64,000 nucleotides of DNA from Deltaproteobacteria bacterium (lineage in GTDB: Bacteria > Myxococcota_A > UBA9160 > UBA6930): the NCBI GenBank assembly GCA_028817435.1, contig JAPPPQ010000017.1, forward strand, positions 1 to 64,000, given 5' to 3'. Every line of letters begins with the position of its first letter. The first letter of the stretch is position 1. The translations under genes were made by a program, and so were the position numbers. The notes under the pieces are model-generated. The model was not told where the DNA came from. It made no database searches and saw only the letters and a program-made list of their open reading frames with translations. Shown one piece after another: positions 26,562-35,064 of this stretch.

Positions 26562-26636
26562 GTCCCCATCGTCTAGAGGTTAGGACTCCGCCCTTTCAAG
26601 GCGGCAACGCGGGTTCGATTCCCGCTGGGGACGCCA
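26562..26636 (+). tRNA. tRNA-Glu(TTC)
   Basis: A full cloverleaf can be drawn. The acceptor GTCCCCA pairs with TGGGGAC, the anticodon arm CCGCC-CTTTCAA-GGCGG carries anticodon TTC, the T-arm is GCGGGTTCGATTCCCGC, and CCA is encoded. A TATGCT -10-like box sits 9 bases upstream (26547-26552). The 3' CCA ends 2 bases before the stop codon of the convergent crotonase gene, so any terminator lies inside that gene's antisense strand. Confidence 0.98.
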
Positions 26637-26638
26637 GC

Positions 26639-27514
26639 CTAGTCTCCGCGCCCGCGCGCCTCCGCCTGGCCCGCGCGCTTTTTCGCAAAGCCGGGGCCCA
26701 GCCCGGCCGGATCCACGCGCATGCCGTGCAGCTCCTGGTTGTTGGCATGGCCAAGCTGCTGCAGCGACATTGCCGCCTGCAGCGCATTCCAAAAGCCCAT
26801 CGCGTCCTGGGCCTGGTTCACCGACATTTTGGCGAGCTTCAGCCCCATGGGCGGCTTGGCGGCAATTTTGCGGGCCAGCGCCAGCGCGGCCTCCTGCAGC
26901 TCCGCGCCGGGCACCACGCGATTCACCATGCCCAGGGCGCGGGCCTCTTCCGCGCCGAGCCAGTCGCCGGTGAAGAGCAGCTCTTTGGCCTTCCGCACCC
27001 CCAGCTCCCATGGGTGGCCGAAATACTCCACCCCGTTCACCCCGAAGGCCACCACCGGATCGCAAAAGCTGGCGTCCTCGGCGGCAATAATGAGATCGGC
27101 CACCCACATCAGCATGAGCCCCCCGGCAATCACCTTGCCCTGCACCGCGGCCACCAGGGGCTTGGGCAGGTTGCGCCAGCGCCAGCACATCCCCAGGTAA
27201 ATCTCCTGCTCGCCGGCCATATGGCCCTCTGCGCCGGGGCGTCCGGTGGCGCCGCCCCAGGGCGTTCGGGGCGGAAACGCCTCCCAGCCCTCGCGGTCGC
27301 GCAAATCGTGGCCGGCGGAAAAGTGCGGCCCGTCCCCCGCCAGCACAATGCAGTTGATGTCATCGTCCCGGCAGGCGCGGTCGAAGGCCGAATCCAGCTC
27401 GTAGGTCATGCGCTTGTCCTGGGCGTTGCGCTGGGCCTCCCGCGCCATGACCACCCGGGCCACGCCGGGGGCGGGGGTTTCGTAGCGAATGCGGTGGTAA
27501 GCTGTAGCGTCCAT
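26639..27514 (-). CDS. Enoyl-CoA hydratase/isomerase family protein
   Basis: Crotonase-fold enzyme of 291 residues with oxyanion motifs HFSAGHDLRDR and QGKVIAGGLMLMWVADLIIAAEDASF. The active-site loop continues PVVAFGVNGVEYFGHPWELG. The first catalytic Glu is replaced (GGLML), so simple hydratase activity is doubtful. The ATG at 27514 (MDATAYHRIRYETP) follows GGAGGGAGG; the track ORF to 27763 overextends. It is divergent from the TonB receptor, and a lipid- or aromatic-CoA catabolic role is inferred from the neighbours. Confidence 0.85.
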   Translation of the reverse strand: MDATAYHRIRYETPAPGVARVVMAREAQRNAQDKRMTYELDSAFDRACRDDDINCIVLAGDGPHFSAGHDLRDREGWEAFPPRTPWGGATGRPGAEGHMAGEQEIYLGMCWRWRNLPKPLVAAVQGKVIAGGLMLMWVADLIIAAEDASFCDPVVAFGVNGVEYFGHPWELGVRKAKELLFTGDWLGAEEARALGMVNRVVPGAELQEAALALARKIAAKPPMGLKLAKMSVNQAQDAMGFWNALQAAMSLQQLGHANNQELHGMRVDPAGLGPGFAKKRAGQAEARGRGD

Positions 27515-27585
27515 TGGGCCTCCCTCCCCAGGTTGGGGCGGGGGCCGAGTTTCGGCGAGGCGGCCCCGCGGCGCCACTGCAAAAT

Positions 27586-27603
27586 CCCCCCGGGGGAGAA
27601 ATG
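27586..27603 (-). repeat. 18-bp element CATTTyTCCCCCGGGGGG, copy 1
   Basis: Read on the minus strand this is CATTTCTCCCCCGGGGGG. It matches 17 of 18 bases at 36717-36734, where the G run is expanded to 14. Both copies lie upstream of genes (here the crotonase and TonB receptor). The function is unknown; it may be a palindromic regulatory or repetitive element. Confidence 0.45.
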
Positions 27604-27615
27604 GCATTTTTGGGG

Positions 27616-27644
27616 TTGCGGGCGGGCAACCACTCGCCGATAAT
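27616..27644 (+). promoter_or_regulatory. Promoter of the TonB-dependent receptor gene
   Basis: TTGCGG (27616-27621), a 17-base spacer and GATAAT (27639-27644) form a good sigma-70 promoter. It would give a leader of about 60 bases before the receptor ATG at 27712. It is the best-formed -35/-10 pair seen in the window. Confidence 0.6.
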
Positions 27645-27685
27645 GGGCCGCGCCGGTGGATTGGCCGCTTGGCGAAACTTCCCAT

Positions 27686-27700
27686 CTCTCGAAGCGAGAG
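27686..27700 (+). promoter_or_regulatory. Leader hairpin covering the receptor ribosome site
   Basis: CTCTCG-AAG-CGAGAG forms a perfect 6-bp stem with a 3-base loop directly before GAG. Its 3' arm is the upstream half of the Shine-Dalgarno sequence (CGAGAGGAG), 11-12 bases before the ATG. Folding would limit ribosome access, so translational control is plausible; the effector is unknown. Confidence 0.45.
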
Positions 27701-27711
27701 GAGTTCCAAAG

Positions 27712-30522
27712 ATGTCGAAGAAGGCTGCACGGTGCCCGGAGCGGCTCCGCCACTGGCTCGCACCGCTTCTCACCCTGGCGCTCTGCGCCGCGTTGCCGGG
27801 CGCTGCCTGGGCGCAGGCGGAAGAGGATTCGCCGGCCGGTATCGAAGAGATCATCGTCACCGCCACCAAGCGCGAGCAATCCATTCAGGATGTGCCCATT
27901 GCGGTCAGCGCCTTTGCCGCCGAAGACCTGCAGGCGCGGGGCATTTCCGAGCTGGAAGACCTGCAGCAGATCTCCCCGTCCATTTCGGTCTACAGCTCCA
28001 ACAGCTCCAGCAACGGCGGCACCCTGCGCATTCGCGGCATGGGCACCACCGGCAACAACCCGGGCCTCGAATCCGCGGTGGGTTCTTTTGTGGATGGCGT
28101 CTATCGCAGCCGTTCGGGGCAGGTCTACTCCGACTTCGTGGACCTGGAGCGCATCGAAATTCTGCGCGGCCCGCAGGGCACCTTGTTCGGCAAGAACACC
28201 TCGGCGGGCGCGGTGCAGCTCATTACCAAGCAGCCCGAGTTCGAGCAGGGCGGCAGCTTCGCCGCCGAGTTCGGCAACTACGACCACTTCAAGGTGCACG
28301 GCGGCGTCACCGGCCCCATTAGCGACGATCTCGCCTTCCGCTTCTCCGGCGCGTGGTTCAACCGCGAAGGCTATTACGAGAATGTGGAAAGCGGCGACGC
28401 CTACGACAACCGCGACCGCTACTCCATGCGCGGCCAGCTGCTGTGGAAGCCCAGCGAGAATGCAGAATTCCGCATCATCGGCGATTTCAACAAGAAGGAC
28501 GAGAGCTGCTGCCCCGCGGCCTTCCACGCCCTCGGCCCTTCGGCGGGCATTGTCCGCCTGCTCGGCGGCTACACGCCGGGCCAGGTGGGCTCCATTGCCG
28601 CGCATTCCCGCACCACCAGCCTGCCCACCCCCTACAGCGGCGCAGCGCCTCCCTACTCCGGAAGCAACCCCGTTCTCGCGCCCTATGCCCCCGGCGTCAT
28701 TAACCTGATGAATCCCCAGGTCTCGCACTTCGAGGCGCAGTCGCGGAAGGTGTCGCTGAACTACGAACCCGTGGAAGATGTGGAGGACTACGGATTGCAG
28801 GTGGAGGCCAATTGGGAGGTGCGGGGCGCAACCGTCACCTCCATTACCGCCTACCGCGAATTCGACGCCTTCCGCTCCCAGGATATTGACTTCACCAACG
28901 CGAGGATTCTGCGGCCCCAGAACGGCAACGACAACTTCGAGACGCTGAGCCAGGAATTGCGGGTAACCGGCACCACCGGCCCCATGGACTGGCTGGTGGG
29001 CGTCTATGGCTACTACGAAGACATCTCGACCAGTGAAGAGATTCGCTTCGACGCCGATGCCGGCCGCTTCTTCGCCTACGCCTTCGGGTATTCGCCCGAT
29101 GACAACACCGTGCTGGTTGCCGGTCCGCCGCAGTTCACGAGTGCCCAGCTTTTCGGCGCGCTCTCCAGCCTGTTGCCGGACGGCGGGGGCTACGGGGCGG
29201 TTTGGGGGCAGGAGACGACGGGCTTCGCCCTCTTCACCAACAATGTCTATCACGCCAGCGATCAGCTCGATGTGACCGTCGGCCTGCGCTACTCCAGCGA
29301 GACCAAGGACGCCTTCGGCAGCATCAACGGCGGCCGCCCCGGCCAGGTGGTGAACGAGGCCTGGTGCAACAACATCCCTGGGGCTTTTCTCTCCGTGCGC
29401 ATTGTGGTCAGCTCGCTCTGCGACAATGCGAGCTGGGCGAACTCCGAATCGGAGACCGAGTGGACGGGGACGCTCAGCGCTTCCTATTCCATTACCGACG
29501 ACCTGAACAGCTACCTGAGCTACTCGCGCGGCTACAAGGCGGGCGGCTACAACCTCGACCAGGAATCCTACGACTCGGTAATTTGCTGGGCCTACGGCGC
29601 GCCCTTCAATGCGCTCACCCGCGCCAGGACGCAGGATCCGGCGTTTCTGCTCGCGCTGGCTGCGGCGGGGCAAACGCCGCCCGTCCTCACCCCCTCTTCG
29701 GGCGGCAGCCGCTTCGAGGTGGTGGACAACGACGGCAACCCGGCGACCAACCCCTGCGAAGGCAAGTCGAACGGCGAAGAGGCCTTCCAGGTGGACAACA
29801 CCCGCTTCGATCCCGAATTCGCCGATTCGCTGGAGGCCGGGCTCAAGGGCACCTACCTGGGCGGCGCGCTCACCATCAACTCGGCGCTCTTCTGGACCCA
29901 GTATGAAGACTTCCAGCTCAACACCTTCAACGGCCTCGGCTTCGTCATCTCCAATGTGAGCGAGGTGGATTCCTGGGGCGTGGAGGTGGAGGCATTCTGG
30001 AACATCATGGAGGGCCTGTTCGCCACCTTCGGCGTCACCTACGCCGACACCACCTACGGCGACGATGCCCGGGACGGCCAGGGACGGCCGCTCACGAACC
30101 TGCTCGACGCGCCCACCGGCGGCAATGTGGACCAGCGCGTCAGCGCCCAGGGCAAGCGCATTACCCACGCCCCGGCCTGGCAGGGCAGCGCCTCTATTTA
30201 CTACGAGGCGCCGGTAACGCGCACCGGCTGGCTGGGCTTCTTCAGCGGCAACCTCAGCTACCGGGGCCGCCACAACACCGGCTCCAACCTGCACCCCATC
30301 AAGGTGGAGAACTCCTACGCCCTGCTGAACGCGCAGGCGGGGTTGCGCTCTCCGGATGGCTTGTGGGAAGCGGTGTTGTGGGGCAACAACCTGCGCAACA
30401 AGTTCGTGAACACCCTCATCTTCGATTCGGTGTTCCAGAGCGGCTCTTTCCACACCTTCGTCAATCAGCCGCGCATGTGGGGCGTCACCATCCGCTACCG
30501 CTTCGGCGCAGACGCTCTGTAA
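27712..30522 (+). CDS. TonB-dependent outer-membrane receptor
   Basis: Ligand-gated outer-membrane transporter of 936 residues. The signal peptide ends AALPGAAWAQ, followed by the TonB-box region IEEIIVTATKREQSIQDVPIAVSAF, the plug domain (LRIRGMGTTG, VDGVYRSRSGQ, LERIEILRGPQGTLFGKNTSAGAV) and a 22-strand-type barrel ending in a C-terminal TBDR strand (MWGVTIRYRFGADAL). The pattern is that of receptors for organic ligands rather than classic siderophores. Several Cys lie in predicted outer loops (ESCCPA, EAWCNN, SSLCDN, NPCEGK). The start ATG at 27712 has GAGAGGAG. It abuts the convergent SDR gene with no gap. Confidence 0.93.
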   Translation: MSKKAARCPERLRHWLAPLLTLALCAALPGAAWAQAEEDSPAGIEEIIVTATKREQSIQDVPIAVSAFAAEDLQARGISELEDLQQISPSISVYSSNSSSNGGTLRIRGMGTTGNNPGLESAVGSFVDGVYRSRSGQVYSDFVDLERIEILRGPQGTLFGKNTSAGAVQLITKQPEFEQGGSFAAEFGNYDHFKVHGGVTGPISDDLAFRFSGAWFNREGYYENVESGDAYDNRDRYSMRGQLLWKPSENAEFRIIGDFNKKDESCCPAAFHALGPSAGIVRLLGGYTPGQVGSIAAHSRTTSLPTPYSGAAPPYSGSNPVLAPYAPGVINLMNPQVSHFEAQSRKVSLNYEPVEDVEDYGLQVEANWEVRGATVTSITAYREFDAFRSQDIDFTNARILRPQNGNDNFETLSQELRVTGTTGPMDWLVGVYGYYEDISTSEEIRFDADAGRFFAYAFGYSPDDNTVLVAGPPQFTSAQLFGALSSLLPDGGGYGAVWGQETTGFALFTNNVYHASDQLDVTVGLRYSSETKDAFGSINGGRPGQVVNEAWCNNIPGAFLSVRIVVSSLCDNASWANSESETEWTGTLSASYSITDDLNSYLSYSRGYKAGGYNLDQESYDSVICWAYGAPFNALTRARTQDPAFLLALAAAGQTPPVLTPSSGGSRFEVVDNDGNPATNPCEGKSNGEEAFQVDNTRFDPEFADSLEAGLKGTYLGGALTINSALFWTQYEDFQLNTFNGLGFVISNVSEVDSWGVEVEAFWNIMEGLFATFGVTYADTTYGDDARDGQGRPLTNLLDAPTGGNVDQRVSAQGKRITHAPAWQGSASIYYEAPVTRTGWLGFFSGNLSYRGRHNTGSNLHPIKVENSYALLNAQAGLRSPDGLWEAVLWGNNLRNKFVNTLIFDSVFQSGSFHTFVNQPRMWGVTIRYRFGADAL

Positions 30523-31272
30523 TCAGGTGACCGAATAGCCGCCGTCCACATTCCAGGTCTGCCCGGTAACAAAGCGCGCCGCCGGGCTGGCCAGAAACAG
30601 GGCGGTGGGGGCCACATCGGCGGGGCTTCCCCAGCGCCCCATGGGCACGCGTTGCAGGTAGAGCGCCGAAAGCTCCGGCGCTTCCTTCATGGCGCGGGTC
30701 ATATTGGTCTCGATGAGCCCCGGCGCCACGGCGTTGATGCGAATGCCGTCGGCCGCCCAGGCCGCCCCCAAGTTCTTCGTCATTTGCACCGTGGCCGCCT
30801 TGGCCGCGCCATAGCCCGGCACCGGCGGCACGGCCATGTAAGAAGACATCGAGGCCAAATTCACAATGGCCGCGCCCCCCGGCCAGTCGCTGGCCAGCAG
30901 CGGCCCGCGGCAGGCCAGGCACATGCGAAAAGTCCCCGTCAGGTTGATGGCGATGCTGCGCTCGAAAATTTCCAGCTGCCATTCGCTGGGTTCGGCGGGA
31001 AAGCTCGCGCCGGCGTTGTTCACCAGCACATCCAGTTCGGGCATAGCCGCGGCTACGGACTCGGCCTGCCCCGGAACCGCCAGCTCGAGCTGCAGATACC
31101 GGAACGCGCCCAGATTGTGGGAATACGCTGCCGCCGCCGCCTTGCGCCCGGTAATGGTCACCTGCGCGCCGGCCGCGGCCAGCGCCGAGGCAATGCCCAG
31201 CCCAATGCCGTTGGCCCCGCCCGTAACCAGCGCGCGGCAGCCCGAGAAATCGAAGCGGGGTTCGCGCGCCAT
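30523..31272 (-). CDS. SDR-family NAD(P)-dependent oxidoreductase
   Basis: Classical short-chain dehydrogenase of 249 residues. It has the cofactor motif [12 protein letters not shown], the catalytic Ser in [10 protein letters not shown], Tyr-Lys in YGAAK, and the C-terminal [15 protein letters not shown]. The substrate is probably an alcohol or hydroxyacyl intermediate of the surrounding catabolic cluster, which is inference. The ATG at 31272 begins [11 protein letters not shown]; the track start at 31314 is 14 codons upstream. It is divergent from the haloalkane dehalogenase gene. Confidence 0.92.
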   Translation of the reverse strand: MAREPRFDFSGCRALVTGGANGIGLGIASALAAAGAQVTITGRKAAAAAYSHNLGAFRYLQLELAVPGQAESVAAAMPELDVLVNNAGASFPAEPSEWQLEIFERSIAINLTGTFRMCLACRGPLLASDWPGGAAIVNLASMSSYMAVPPVPGYGAAKAATVQMTKNLGAAWAADGIRINAVAPGLIETNMTRAMKEAPELSALYLQRVPMGRWGSPADVAPTALFLASPAARFVTGQTWNVDGGYSVT

Positions 31273-31325
31273 GCGGTCAAGGTAGGCTACCCTGCCGCCC
31301 CACGCCGAAGCCAAAGGAGGGCGAA

Positions 31326-32207
31326 ATGATCTCTGCCGAAGAGCGCTATGCCAAGCGCAGCATTTCCGTCAAGGGCCTTGCCATGGCCTGTGTGGACGAG
31401 GGCGCGGGCGCGCCGATTGTGTTTTTGCACGGCAATCCCACCTCGTCTTACCTGTGGCGCAACATCATTCCGCACCTGGCGGGGCAGGGGCGCTGCATCG
31501 CGCCCGATCTGCTGGGCATGGGCGATTCCCAAAAGCTCCCCCAGAGCGGCCCCGAAAGCTACACCTTCGCCCAGCACCGGGAATACCTCGACCTGCTGCT
31601 GGACGAATTGCAGCTCGGCTCCGAAGTCACGCTGGTGGTGCACGATTGGGGTTCGGCGCTGGGCTTCGACTGGGCCAATCGCCACCGGGAGCGGGTGAAG
31701 GGCATCGCCTACATGGAGGCGCTGGTGGCGCCGGTTACCTGGGCGCAGTGGCCCAAGCCCATGCGCCAGTTGTTTCAGGCGTTCCGCTCTCCGGCCGGAG
31801 AAAAGCTGGTGCTGGAGCAGAACATCTTTGTAGAGCAGGTGCTGCCCCAATCGGTGCTGCGCGGTTTGGGCGAGGCCGAAATGGCGGTGTATCGCCGCCC
31901 CTTTGCCGAAGCCGGCGAAAGCCGCCGCCCCACGCTCACCTGGCCCCGGCAAATTCCCATTGAGGGCGAGCCCGCAGAGGTGGTGCGCATTGTCAGCGAT
32001 TACAGCGCATGGCTTTCGCAGAGCCCGCTGCCCAAGCTGTTTGTCAACGCCAAGCCCGGCGCAATTTTGCGCGGCGAGCTGCGCGAACTTTGCCGAAGCT
32101 GGCCCAACACCACCGAGGTAACGGTGCCGGGCACGCACTTCATCCAGGAAGATTCCCCCGAAGAAATCGGGCGCGCCATTTCCGAATGGCTGCGCGAAAT
32201 CGGCTGA
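31326..32207 (+). CDS. Haloalkane dehalogenase (HLD-II, LinB/DhaA-like)
   Basis: Alpha/beta-hydrolase of 293 residues that hydrolyses carbon-halogen bonds to an alcohol plus halide. The whole catalytic set is present in the LinB/DhaA register. Halide-binding Asn37 is in HGNPTSS, nucleophile Asp107 and halide-binding Trp108 are in VVHDWGS, the Glu131 acid is in YMEALV, and the His271 base is in GTHFIQED. No signal peptide, so cytoplasmic. The ATG at 31326 is preceded by AAAGGAGGG. A TAGGCT box at 31283 may be its -10. The Asn/Trp halide pair argues against a generic esterase. Confidence 0.92.
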   Translation: MISAEERYAKRSISVKGLAMACVDEGAGAPIVFLHGNPTSSYLWRNIIPHLAGQGRCIAPDLLGMGDSQKLPQSGPESYTFAQHREYLDLLLDELQLGSEVTLVVHDWGSALGFDWANRHRERVKGIAYMEALVAPVTWAQWPKPMRQLFQAFRSPAGEKLVLEQNIFVEQVLPQSVLRGLGEAEMAVYRRPFAEAGESRRPTLTWPRQIPIEGEPAEVVRIVSDYSAWLSQSPLPKLFVNAKPGAILRGELRELCRSWPNTTEVTVPGTHFIQEDSPEEIGRAISEWLREIG

Positions 32208-32232
32208 GGCGGCTTTTGGCCCGGCAGCCGGC

Positions 32233-33774
32233 TCAGACAATGCGGCTGTCGTGCTTGCCCCAGTAGCGGTCTTTCAGCAGGCGCTTGTAGAGCTTGCCGT
32301 TGGGGTGGCGCGGCAGTTCCGCGTCGAAGTCCACGGCGCGCGGGCATTTGAGATGCGAAATGCGCGCCTTGCAATACTCAATCAGTTCCTGCGCCAGTTC
32401 CGGCCCGGCGGCAGACATATCCAGCGGCTGCACCACCGCCCGCACCTCTTCGCCGAATTCCTCGTTGGGCACGCCAATTACCGCCACATCCACCACCTGC
32501 GGGTGGCCGATCAGGCAGTTCTCGGTCTCCTGCGGGTAAATGTTCACGCCGCCGGAGATGATCATGAACGCCTTGCGGTCGGTCAGGTAGAGCCAGCCTT
32601 CCTCGTCCAGGTAGCCAATATCGCCCAGCGTGGTCCAGCCCTGGGGGCTTCTCGATTCCGCGGTCTTTTGCGCATCCTTGTGATACGAGTATTCGGTGGC
32701 GCTTTCGAAGTAAATGCCCCCCACCTGGCCCGGCGGCAGTTCCCGCATTTCGTCGTCCAGAATGTGCAGCTTGCCGGTCAGCGGGCGGCCCACCGAGCCT
32801 TTGTGCTGCAGCCAATCCTCCGAGTTGATCAGGACGAAGCCGTTGCCCTCGGTGCCCGCGTAATACTCGTGCAAAATTGGCCCCCACCACTCGATCATCT
32901 GCTCCTTCACCGAAATAGGGCAGGGCGCGGCGGCGTGAATGGCGTAGCGCAGGCTGGAGGTATCGTGGCGCGCGCGGTCTGCCTCCGGCAGCTTCAGCAT
33001 GCGCACGAACATGGTGGGCACCCATTGGCTGTGGGTAATGCGGTGCTGTTCAATCAGGCGCAGCGATTCCAGCGCATCGAAGTGCTCCATAATCACCAGC
33101 GTCGCGCCGAAGCGCAAAAAGCTCATGGTGAAGTTCAGCGGCGCGGCGTGGTAAAGCGGCGCGGGCGACAAATACACCGCGTCTTCGTTCACGCCGTAGA
33201 GTCCCTGCGCGCCCAGGGTGAGCATGGGCGGGCTGCCCGCGGGCTTTTGCGGCAGCGGATGCAGCACGCCCTTGGGGCGGCCGGTGGTGCCCGAAGAGTA
33301 GAGCATGGGCGCGCCCTCCCATTCTTCGGCCAGCGGCGCGGCGGGTTCGGCGGCGCTGGCCTGTTCCCAGCTTTCGCAGCCGGGGGCCGCGCCATTCACC
33401 GAAAAGCGCGCCACCAGGCCGGGGCAGCGCCCCACCAGCCCCTCGGCCAGCGCTGCCATGTGCTGCGAGGTAATGAACACCCGAGCGTCGCAGTCATTCA
33501 CGATGTATTCCACTTCGGGGGCGGAGAGCCGCGTGCTGATGGCCGTGTAGTAGAGCCCCGAGCGCTGCGCCGCCCAGCAGATTGCGTGAAAGTGCAGGTT
33601 GTTCTCCATGCACAGCGCAATGTGATCGCCGGGCCGCAGGCCCAGCCGGTGCAGCAGCTGCGCGCCCTGGTTGGAGCGGTCGTTCAGCTGGCCGTGGGTC
33701 ATCACCTCGCCGCTCTGCCCCATGACGCAGGCGGCCTTGTTGGGGAACTTCTCGGCGGTGGTGGCGGGATACAT
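32233..33774 (-). CDS. AMP-dependent acyl-CoA synthetase/ligase
   Basis: ANL-superfamily ligase of 513 residues that activates a carboxylic acid to its CoA thioester with ATP. The phosphate loop is MLYSSGTTGRPKGV, followed by YYAGTEGNG, the hinge-region TLGDIGYLDEEGWLYLTDR and a C-terminal Lys motif PNGKLYKRLL. The chain-length class is not readable. The start ATG at 33774 (MYPATTAEKFP) follows GGAGGAG; the track ORF to 33942 overextends into the divergent CoA-transferase promoter. It fits with the CoA-transferase and crotonases as acid activation and degradation. Confidence 0.93.
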   Translation of the reverse strand: MYPATTAEKFPNKAACVMGQSGEVMTHGQLNDRSNQGAQLLHRLGLRPGDHIALCMENNLHFHAICWAAQRSGLYYTAISTRLSAPEVEYIVNDCDARVFITSQHMAALAEGLVGRCPGLVARFSVNGAAPGCESWEQASAAEPAAPLAEEWEGAPMLYSSGTTGRPKGVLHPLPQKPAGSPPMLTLGAQGLYGVNEDAVYLSPAPLYHAAPLNFTMSFLRFGATLVIMEHFDALESLRLIEQHRITHSQWVPTMFVRMLKLPEADRARHDTSSLRYAIHAAAPCPISVKEQMIEWWGPILHEYYAGTEGNGFVLINSEDWLQHKGSVGRPLTGKLHILDDEMRELPPGQVGGIYFESATEYSYHKDAQKTAESRSPQGWTTLGDIGYLDEEGWLYLTDRKAFMIISGGVNIYPQETENCLIGHPQVVDVAVIGVPNEEFGEEVRAVVQPLDMSAAGPELAQELIEYCKARISHLKCPRAVDFDAELPRHPNGKLYKRLLKDRYWGKHDSRIV

Positions 33775-33838
33775 GGCGCTCCTCCGTTGTGGAAGCTTGC
33801 GGCATGGTAGCATGGGCGGCGGGGGAAAGGAGCGCCCA

Positions 33839-35023
33839 ATGCCGGGACCGCTGGCCGGGATTCGCGTGGTGGATGTTTCCGCCATTCTCTCAGGCCCCAT
33901 TTGCACCATGATGCTCGCCGACCAGGGCGCAGAGGTCACCAAGGTGGAGCCGCTGCAAATCGGCGATCTGGTGCGCGCGGGGGGCTATCGCCGGGGCGGC
34001 TTGAACGCGCTCTTTGTCAACGCCAACCGGGGCAAGCGCTCGCTGGCGCTGGATCTCTCCCGGCCCAGGGGGCGGGAGGTGTTGTTGCGGCTGCTGGAAG
34101 GCGCGGATGTCTTCGTGCAGAACTGGCGGCCGGGGGCGGCAGAGCGGCTGGGCCTGGGCGAAGAGCAGGTGCGGGCCGTCAGCCCCCGGATTATTTACTG
34201 CGCCATCAGCGGTTACGGCCAGAGCGGCCCTTACAGCAAGCGCCGCGTTTACGATCCCATCATCCAGGGAATCACCGGCCATGTGGCGGTGCAGAAGAAT
34301 CCCGATGTGCCCATTCCCGACCTGGTGCGCACCGTGGTCAGCGACAAATCTTCGGCCTGGACGGCCGCGCAGGCCATTACCGCCGCGCTTTTTGCGCGAG
34401 AGCGGGGCGCGGGCGGCCAGCGCATAGAGGTGCCCATGCTGGACGCCTCGCTGGCCTTCTTTTGGCCCGACGGCATGATGGCGCACACCATGATGGACGA
34501 GTGCGAAATTACCGGCCCCACCCTTTACCAGTTGTATCGCCTCTGGGAAACCGCCGACGGCCATCTCATTTATTTCGCCGGCTCCGACGCCGAAAACCAC
34601 GGCTTGTTCCGCGCCCTGAACCGCCCCGAGCTTTGCGAAGACCCGCGCTTTGCCACCATGGATGCCCGCAGCCGCAACAACGCCGCCCTGGGCGAATTGC
34701 TCATGCAGGAGATTCGCAAATGGCCCACCCGGGAACTGCTGGAGCGCATGGTGGCCGAGCAGGTGCCGGCCGGCGCGGCGCTTTCCATTGAAGAAATGCT
34801 GGAAGACCCGCAGCTTCGCCACAACGAAGCCGTCTTTGAGTGGGAGCACCCCCAGGCCGGCCGCTTTCGCCAGGCGCGCCCCGCCGCGCGCTTTTCCAAA
34901 ACGCCGCAAAAGCCCGGCCGAATGCCCCCCCTGCACGGCGAGCACACCGGCGAGTTGCTAGCCGAGCTGGGCTACGACGCCGAAGCCCAACGCGCCCTGC
35001 GCGCCGAAGGCGTAATCGCCTGA
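33839..35023 (+). CDS. CaiB/BaiF family III CoA-transferase
   Basis: Moves CoA between a donor thioester and an organic acid. The 394 residues have PLAGIRVVDVSAILSGPICTMMLADQGAEVTKVEP at the N-terminus, VNANRGKRSLALDL, the catalytic Asp in VYDPIIQGITG, and the C-terminal HEGHT-like segment LHGEHTGELLAELG. The ATG at 33839 has AAAGGAG; a TAGCAT box lies upstream at 33807. It is divergent from the acyl-CoA synthetase by 64 bases. The actual CoA donor and acceptor are unknown. Confidence 0.92.
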   Translation: MPGPLAGIRVVDVSAILSGPICTMMLADQGAEVTKVEPLQIGDLVRAGGYRRGGLNALFVNANRGKRSLALDLSRPRGREVLLRLLEGADVFVQNWRPGAAERLGLGEEQVRAVSPRIIYCAISGYGQSGPYSKRRVYDPIIQGITGHVAVQKNPDVPIPDLVRTVVSDKSSAWTAAQAITAALFARERGAGGQRIEVPMLDASLAFFWPDGMMAHTMMDECEITGPTLYQLYRLWETADGHLIYFAGSDAENHGLFRALNRPELCEDPRFATMDARSRNNAALGELLMQEIRKWPTRELLERMVAEQVPAGAALSIEEMLEDPQLRHNEAVFEWEHPQAGRFRQARPAARFSKTPQKPGRMPPLHGEHTGELLAELGYDAEAQRALRAEGVIA

Positions 35024-35064
35024 CCCGCCCGCCGCCGCGCCCGCTACGCCCGCCGCCCGCCGGG

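Noticed and set aside
26562-26640. Integration site of a mobile element at tRNA-Glu
   Set aside because: No integrase gene, no second copy of the tRNA 3' end and no insertion-sequence remnants are visible in the window.
27406-30453. 1015-residue minus ORF opposite the TonB receptor
   Set aside because: Antisense of a complete TBDR with signal peptide, plug and barrel; no independent motif or ribosome site.
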